Below are positions 38,935 to 47,900 of a stretch of 64,000 nt of DNA, in pieces. The stretch is from the NCBI GenBank assembly GCA_910591455.2, contig OU342806.1, positions 12,627,426 to 12,691,425 of the forward strand. Reading direction: 5' to 3'. How positions within the stretch are numbered: the first letter of the stretch is position 1; each line of letters starts with the position of its first letter. The DNA is from Pholis gunnellus (lineage: Eukaryota; Chordata; Actinopteri; Perciformes; Pholidae). Both the position numbers and the translations under genes were made by a program. The notes under the pieces are model-generated. The model was not told the origin of the DNA and ran no database searches. It was given only the letters and a program-made list of their open reading frames with translations.

Positions 38935-41900
38935 AACTACACAAATGCATGTACATAATACACCAGCATGTGTGTGTGTGTGTGTGAAGTGCATGGTTGC
39001 ACTCTGTGATTTTCAGAACAGTCATAAATTGTCAGGGCAGCTCCTCTCCAGCTGATTGTGATCCCTCAGTGACCCTTATGTTAATTAACATCTGCAGAAT
39101 GCCGCCATAAACCTTCAGAGTGGGCTCACATGTAGACCACAGTAATTACTGGATTAGCACTAGTCAATACTCACTGCAGCCTTAGGAACAGAGCTCGAGC
39201 AATACAGTGCCAATAAGTTATCTCTCTCTGTTAAGCGTATGGGAAAGAGTGTCACATCAAACCCCATGAGGAGGTATGGAAGTCAACAGGGGAATGCTGA
39301 CTTTGTCAATCTGGAAAACAGTACTGTGAACTTTTAACTGTTTTTTTTTAACTTAAATGCGTTGAAAATGCTGAACAATTGTTATGTTCCTCGCCAATAA
39401 TACTGTTGTACTTAGCTTGTAATTCAACTTGTTCTCTCTTGCTTTTCAATACTTTTCTTATATACACACACTAAATGTAATTACCAGCTCAAAAAAGGGG
39501 TTGAGGCTGGGGGGGGGGGGGGGGGGGGGGGTTGCATCGACTCAAACAGACAGAAACCAGGCAGATGTATTGGCATCGCAGGTAAGCGGGACAGGAAAAC
39601 CAGGTACTCACTCCAGCACAGTGAACAGCATCAAGGTCACCACCAGAGCACACAGAGACGCACCAGAGCCGATGAACGTCAGCTTGGTTAAAATTAGCTC
39701 TTCCTCAGGACTCCACTGGGACGGGAGGAAAAGGTTAGTGGTGAGGGTGACAGAGAGAGAGAGAGGGGAGAATGTTAATATCACAGGTTTGACCCATCCA
39801 ATGCCGACTCAAAGACACTGAATTCCTACCGCATCGCTTAATTTGTGCAGCAACTAAATACCAAAATAATTTGCAATTTCAAAAAGTTAAAAGGCGGTTG
39901 GTGTTGTTTTTATTTATAACCATTTATGCACTTTGGAGAGACAGGAAGAACAGTGCTACAGATGCATTTTGCAAAAGGATACGCACACTGGGAGTGACAC
40001 CTGCTGGTAAATATAGTGTACTACAAATCCTAATTTTAGAGATCACAGACCTGGATTTAAATTTCACATCAGCAACATTTACTGTGTGTTCCAATAGTCA
40101 CACTGATATACTATTTGGTATGTTCAATACATAGTATGTCAAATGCATTAGTTTTTTTATTTATTATATGTTATGTCATTATGTAATATTAGTTTTTTCC
40201 TTCCTTAGACCGTTATGATTTATATCAAAACTTAAAATCACATACAAATAAAAACAGTCATAATTTTGACCACAGTTTAAATTCGTTTAAGTTATAGTTA
40301 ACGTTTTCCATCATGCAACCTCTTTTTCAGCATGTGTAATTTAACTCACTGCATCAGAAACATCTAAGGAGTTACCTTTGACTCCAGGTAATTCATCAGC
40401 ACTGCAAAGTTGGTGGTGTGGTTACAGAGGCAGGAAGTGACACTCGAGTCAGCAAAGGTCACCCTGCAACCATCACTGGACCAGCTACTGGTATGATTAT
40501 GCCTTTACACACCAACACACACCCAATACACACAAACACACCCTCATCAAAAAGTTTCAGAGGGCAGACACATTTAGTATTAAATATTAAGAATTAAGAA
40601 TATGTAAAAAATTTGAAAACCTAAAACTCAAATTTTCTAATGAAATGTCAAATATACATGTATCACATTTGATTGTGGTGTTCAGAATTAATATAGACAG
40701 CATCAAAAGAGTAAAATATGTCCTATGACCATTTACCTATCAGCTTTAATCTCTATTGCAATAACACACATGTACTAGGGCTGTCTATGTGACTGTGCTG
40801 TTGGTCAAACTTACATCAAGCTGAAATTCCAAAAGGCACAAACAGGAGTAACTCGCTGTGAATACTCCACCTAGAAACAGAAACACATGTTTGCACTTGT
40901 TGCCGTTCTCGAACAAGTCAAAAGCACCATGGATAAAAAACAAGTACTGCTTCCTGGGAGATGAAAATTCTTATGTAGGTGAGTTTATCAAAGGGCAACA
41001 AGTTAACTGTAACTCAACTGCTATTCCCAAACAACGGTTGCTTTTTACAAAACGTTTGCCATCAGCATGGATTCTGATTCAAGCCAGAACTGAATGTTGC
41101 CCTAGGCGTCAGAATCAAACTGTGTTACACCAGTTGAACAATGGACTATACCACGTTAGATGAGGAAAGGGTGTACTTGATGGCCACAGGAATGGTTTGG
41201 GCCTTGGAGGCATCGCGGATGGTGGCTGATATGACAGCAGAAGCCAGGTGACCGGGGAGAATTCTGGGAAGAGAGAAAATGGTTATTATTTACATCTGAC
41301 CTACAATTTAAAGGTATGAATACACAAAACAAACTTCAATCCAAACTACTGGTGATCACTGTCAGAATTATCCGTACTCTTTAAAAAAAAAAAAGAAAAA
41401 GTGCAAGCACACCTTATTTGGTTGAAACCAGAGCACACAGGTTATTTTTTTTTACTTTAACCAATTAATAGAGAATACGGGCATGTTAAAACAAATCTCC
41501 TAAAGAATGGGATCTAAAAGGAGTGCTGAATCCGACACATAAGAAAGGGAAAAGTAATTTAGTACAGCTTCTACATGTATTCACTTAGATTTGAGTATCT
41601 GTAGATCATTTTAATGAAGAAATTACTTAAACTGTATCTTAAGCTCATTAGATGGTTGTAACAACTGATTTCCAGAACTGATGAGCTATTGTAAAATATA
41701 CAAAAGCGATATAAAATGAAATCAAGTAATGCTGAGTTAATGAATAAAAAGTGCTATTGACACAGTTTGTTTCTGTGAGTTGACTGTACTTCAGAATAGT
41801 CAGCAACATTCAGTCACAAGACAAAACAACAGGCCAACTATATCCTACACTATAACTATATACCTTTTTAATTTCTCTTGGTGACGCAGTGGAGGCTCCT

Positions 41901-44900
41901 GTGCTCCAGACACAATCTCACTCAGATGGCTGTAGTGTGTATGAATAAACATCACTTCCTCATATCCTGATTCGAGAGAAAGGAGAAGCAGATCTGATTT
42001 ATTTGTGTCCATTAATAATACAAACTACTTTGCTGAGCATCACTTCAGTTTCGCAGCGTCACATTTCAAAAAACACTTTCACACATTCACACACGACTCA
42101 GTTACTAGGACTTTTATTTACCCGTCTGCTCAAAGATCTGATTCCAAAATGTACGTCTATTATTTTAGATTTAGTAGTCCCAACTACAGATCCATATTCT
42201 GGAGGCATTTGGAGAAAACTCTTAAAGCAAAACCTCTGCGTCAAAGAATGTAACATGATGTATTCATGTCTTTAATTGTAATGTCGTATTTCCTGATTTC
42301 CTGTAGTCTTTCTTGAGTTAGATTAATAGATTATTTGTACCAACTAAATCTACAACTACTTGAAAGATGTAGGAAGCTGATTAAAATCCTTTAGCCATAA
42401 GACAGAGTGCAGAGTGCATTGTATCCTTTACTTGATTTTAAGAATGATCTGATCAGTGCTGCACAGATATACATGCCTCATAGTGTAGCTAGAATACCTT
42501 AATCAAACAACACTATCACCAGGCAGAATATGTCTGTCACAGTTCAGCTTCACACCCTCCTCACTCTACTTTCACTCACTCCCTCCTTATCAGGCTAAAC
42601 TCCCTTCACCTGTTCACTCACCTGCCGCTGATCATTAATCAAGCCACTATTTAGACTCCTGCCTCCCAGACACACACTGCCAGATTGTTCTTCGGTTTTT
42701 CCATGCCAGACTCTCCAGCACTCTTTCCCGGACTGATCTCCTGTTGCCGACCCTGCCTGTCCCTGTTCTGCCTGCCTTGCCTGACTCCCGGTAAACCCAC
42801 CAGCCTTCTGATCCTGACACTGTTTTACTCTGCCTGCTGTTCCTGGAAGTTTGAAATAAAAAGCCAAAGTTCCCTGGAATCTTGTGTGTTGCATTTGGGT
42901 CCATATACTACCGGTTACAATGTCAGCGCATTGCACAAGGCAACTACAGTATGTGTAAAACACGTTATTTTTAGGAATGAAAATGATGCATTCTATTTGG
43001 ACACAGAGTCACACTTAGAACTACACTGTGTAATTATGAAGCGTTTGTGAGGACACATGTGCATGCTGTTTCATCATCCTGTATCATCATGTAATACACA
43101 AGTGTTTGGGCACACACACTTTCATTCTCAGTTGGGTTAGCATCTATGAAAGCTAGTGCCTTTTCGTGTGTGTGTTCCTACCCAGTGTGTGTATCCTCTG
43201 GAGCTCAGTGTCAGGGATAAGCAACTCATCTTGACCACTGCTGCTGGCAGTGTGAGAGCCGACTGCAGAAGGCTTGAAGACTTGACTACAGCTCTCTTCA
43301 GTCAGCTTCTGCCACTTCATGTACACATCTGGAAGTAAAGACAGCAGAGGACACCCAGACAATAGAGACGGATTAACAATAATAGTAAATGGGAAAATAA
43401 ATGCAATAATATCCTTCACTTATCTGTGTTACAAAGCCAAGAGCTACCAGGTATCGGTCAATAGCATTACACGTTGTAGACTTAGCAGTGTATTGAAAAT
43501 GGTTTCATAAATTCTGAACATTTATCCACTGCAAAAACAAGGAGATGACGAAGTGCAATATCATGAAAAAAAAGTCAGATTAGCCTTAATATTAACAAAC
43601 AACAAAAAATGAAATAGTATTCTCCGAATCACAATACTGGCCCATTTCTTTTCAGTGAGATGTATCGTAGAATCTTACTTGTCATCTTTCTACAATTTCT
43701 CTATCACCTTGTGCCTATATTTTGAACTGAGCACAAACCAATATGTTTTAATTACCTATGTTCTTGGTAGAAAGAGTGAAGCCTCTTCTCTCCACAGATA
43801 GCATGTCTGCAAGAGTTTCGGTGAGTCTGTCAATACTCTGGACAATAGTAAATGGTCCCACGCTGACCTGCACAAGAAAAACAAAAATTGAGATTAATCG
43901 AGCACAAAGAACGACTTTCCAGGGTTAAGAAAAATGAGAAGATTATTTCACATAATCCCCTAAAATGGGATCAAATATGCAATACAAACATAGAGGATAC
44001 CTTGCTAAGTGGTCAATAAAAAAATAAATAAATTAAACGAGATTTAAGATTTGTAAAAAGCAAAAACAGATTAACACAGGTCACCCAATCCTCTGTCAGG
44101 AACATCCACTGTGAAGCCGTGTGGGGCTCCAGCATCAAACTCGCCGCCTGTAGGTAGTTGGTAGCAATGGACACCATGACTTCTGCCGCGTCAGCTCCAG
44201 CAGAGGGAGAACTAGTAGCCAGTGCAGTCAAGTCTGTCTCAATCCTCTGGGTGAGGTAGAGGACATCACTGGAGGTGAGGAGGCGAGTGCCACCGGCCTC
44301 CACCGCACGCAGAACAGTCTGGGTCAGCTGCTGCAGCAAGGCCAAGTCGCTCAGCTGTACTACCCCCTGAGGACAAAGAGGGATGGATAAAGATCTTGAA
44401 CTTTATTTAGCTGGGGCAAGGTGGTTGCAGAGCAATACTACTATTTCACCGATTCACTATCACACACTTCGGGATCACAATCACGTCTGTTCACCAAGCA
44501 AAGCTCTAGGATTTTGACTCAGTAAGTTACTAAAAATGTAACAAGATGATTTTCAATGAGAGTACTTTACCTTTATGGCATGCCAATATTTGCATGTCTG
44601 GTATGAGACATGTAAGATGTCAATTCTACCTTAAACATGGCCAACATTTCCTCCACTACACAGCCTAAATTAAACTTCATGATAGAAATGTTCTCTGTTG
44701 CTGCAAAGTTGTGAAATCCTTGTTCCAGGGTGCATTGTCTTTGCTGTATCCTCGCTTGTTGAGCTGCCTTTGCACCAATGTCAAGATGAGTTGTCATTAC
44801 TTTATTGCACAGTACCACTTAAGTGTTAATGTGCTACAGACAGCAAAACTGTCCCAACTCACAGGTTTGGTCAGAGGATCCTCGCTCAATCTCCTGAAGA

Positions 44901-47900
44901 ACGGTGTATTTGGTAAACTGATAACATCCAGCATTTCTACAAACAAACAGAAACACATATAATGCCATTTATTACAGCATGAGCACAAACAGCCTTAGAG
45001 AATCCTATAGATTCAACGCGCTTTGCTATGGGGACATAGTGTCAACAACAATTAAAACACTCCACATTATGCAAAGGTAGTATTTATTACAGGACTAATG
45101 TATGTGATTGCATGGCAATGTTAAGGTAATGCTCTATTTTCAGTATCTCTCAGGGTTGGTTGCAGCAGAGCAAATCATCAAATTGTATCGAGAATAAAAG
45201 CCATCAAATGAATTGACATTATTATTATTTGTACCTTTCTTAAACTGGCAGACGGCCCCCCTGAGCGAGTCACACTTGGCCAGGCCCAAGCTCCCAATAA
45301 GCGGGTCAAAGATGCCACAATCCTCATCAGACAAAGGGCTGTGGAACAACTCAAAGGAGAAGGTTTGATTCTGCAAAGCATTTCCATCCAGGAGGGGATC
45401 CAAGAACGAATTTGCTAACACAGTGACGTTTCCTAGTAAAGGAAATGGTGAAAGGTGTTCTTAATGTTAAATTCTTGAAAATGAAAGAAGGACACATCAA
45501 GACTTAATGTCATTCACAGTAGAGTTGATAATGCTACACTTTAGAAACCCAAAAGGGAAATTCACATTCCATCAAGTTGCAATTCAAGGCAGGAGAATCA
45601 GGCAGGTTTCCGTAGCCAAGAGAGCTCCAAGATATGATGTTTTGTTGTAAACATGCAATAAACTTCATGCGCCTTCATTAAATTATTCCCCCAACATAAT
45701 CTCCATATAGTTATGGTTGAGCTAACACTCCCCCAGCTCAAAAGTTGTGCTTAGACAACAGACTAAGCAGGTTGTTAGTATGTTTCAAAATTACCCTGAA
45801 ATTACCTATTATATATCTATGTTTCTTGACTTTTCAGTATTTGGTTTTTATTTATATTTATATATATCAAGGCATATTCCTTGTATGTGAAAGCCCACAT
45901 GTACTGGGCAATACATCTGATTCTGATTAATCTGATCCCAGCTTGAGGCAACAATAACACAAAAGTTATAAAACATTCGTGGTCTTGATTATGGAAAGAT
46001 CCGTCATAGACTAGCTGTTACAAGGGTTGAATCTGTAGCAGTTCAGTTGCAGGAGTAGTGTGGCCTATATGTATGTCCGAACTGAAAGATACAAAATAAA
46101 GAAATAAACACTACACTACATTGTAACTGGAAATCCTTTGTGCGTGTTCAGTTCCAGGAGGCGGAGTGAGTGTTTTGGGTTCTCATTGCTCATCGGGGAG
46201 CATGATGTCAGAGCGGGAGAAGTTTGTTTTGAAGGGTGGGATTCAGAGTGACGTGGTTCACAAAACATTCACGAGAACCATAAGGAGCCCTACACTTTGC
46301 CAACTACAGCTTGATCACCATCCACCCTATTCATTGATGGGGGAGAGCAACACAGACAGGTTTCCTCTTTCCTTCAGTCTCATTAAACTACTAGGGCTTA
46401 ATGTTGGAAAGGAAAATAGTGTTTGTTTTTCTTTACTGTGTGTATGTATGTTTGCCAATGCATGCTACAAATTCAGAAAAGATGAGGGATATGCTGATCA
46501 AGCTTTTTTGCTGATTCCAATCCCAGTCATTTAATGAGTAACTGCCAATAAAAAGCCCTAAAATGATATTTATATTTTCCTACATAATACAGCTTCAGAG
46601 AGCACAATATCTTGGGGGGTATGGCTCAATACTATCACTCAATTAACACTTTTTATTTATTCTAGTGATGTAAAAACACATGCACATACAATACATGTAT
46701 GTGATATAGTTAATTAAAGTTATTTCTTTCAATTCTTGGTAACAGAGTTCAAACTGTAGACTGGTATGACAAGCTGCCAGTTCATGAGCTGGAGAGAAAC
46801 TGCAACATGAATTTAAGGGTGATGTTGGCAAATTTAAAACATAATAAAATGTGGGATCTTAGCAGTTTACCAGTCTTTTCAAACACTGTGGGGTCAAGTT
46901 AAATTATGCTAAGTATGGAACAGATCTGGACAAAAAATCGGGAATATTTCAGAAAAAGCCAAGACAGCGCTTGTCAAAGTGTTTTACAGTAAGTTTTGTG
47001 AACTACTTTTCTCTCAGTGTGCTCATCACTGTAACTAGTTCCCTAACTATTTAACGGTCACCCTATTTCATTTAGATTACTTGACAACAGTTTTAGTGAT
47101 CCCACTGTTTAGGACAAGTACCTAAAGCATTTTAGTTCAAGTATTTAAGACCAAACATCTATGCAAATTACATCACGATAAGAGGAGAGTGTGTTTGTGG
47201 AGGAAGATGAAACAGAGACAGAGCATATTTGGCTCCAGTTGTATCTGATATTAATTCACAGCATTTATTTTACTCTGCTTGGAATTTCAGACGGGTGGGG
47301 TTTACCACATCAGGCCAGCTCAAATTTTGGCATGTTACTGAAAAGTGTGTAATCCAAAATGACTTTCATATGGACTCCATGCGATTGTTTGTTCTGCATA
47401 GCAACCCCACCCAGCCCTAGCGGCAAACTATCTAAACTGTAAACAGTATTTAAAAGTAATGCTTAACTACACCACTGGACCATGCAGATAGATTTGAGTC
47501 TCTTCTGTCTTTTATGGTTTAAACTAATCCTGTATTTGATGACGAAATCAGCCTTGACTTAGTTTCTGGTAACCCCTTAGCTTCTTCCCCTCCAAATGCT
47601 GCATCCTAACAAATGTACCTTGACATGGGATGTCTTTCCACAGCGTCGTAAGGGAGGGCTCTATTTCCATGGCTGATCCACTCCATTTGAACACCAGCCC
47701 AGAGGAAATGGGTGAACACTCCTTTTCCATGGTGTAGATTTCACTGTTGTTCAGTACCCGATCCCATATGTACAGCTCTGTGATACTCCCTGAGAATGAC
47801 TCATCCTTCTTAAATGAACCCCCAAAAGTGTCCTGCTCCTGTCCAATAATGAAAAGGCCATCAGGTCCAATGCTGTTAGAACTTAGGCCCTCACCCTTAG

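Larger units (their letters stand above)
38179..39611 (-). other. adgrd2 intron between TM1 and TM2 exons
   Basis: A 1.4-kb intron with no gene. It contains a (GT)n microsatellite (38902-38930) and a poly-G run (39509-39531). Nothing else recognised. Confidence 0.6.

Noticed and set aside
42595..42963. 122-codon minus frame and 121-codon plus frame
   Set aside because: Both fall inside or run out of the solo LTR; the polar, repetitive composition comes from the LTR.
46166..46534. 122-codon plus-strand frame in an adgrd2 intron
   Set aside because: No family resemblance and antisense in an intron; expected by chance at this density of frames.
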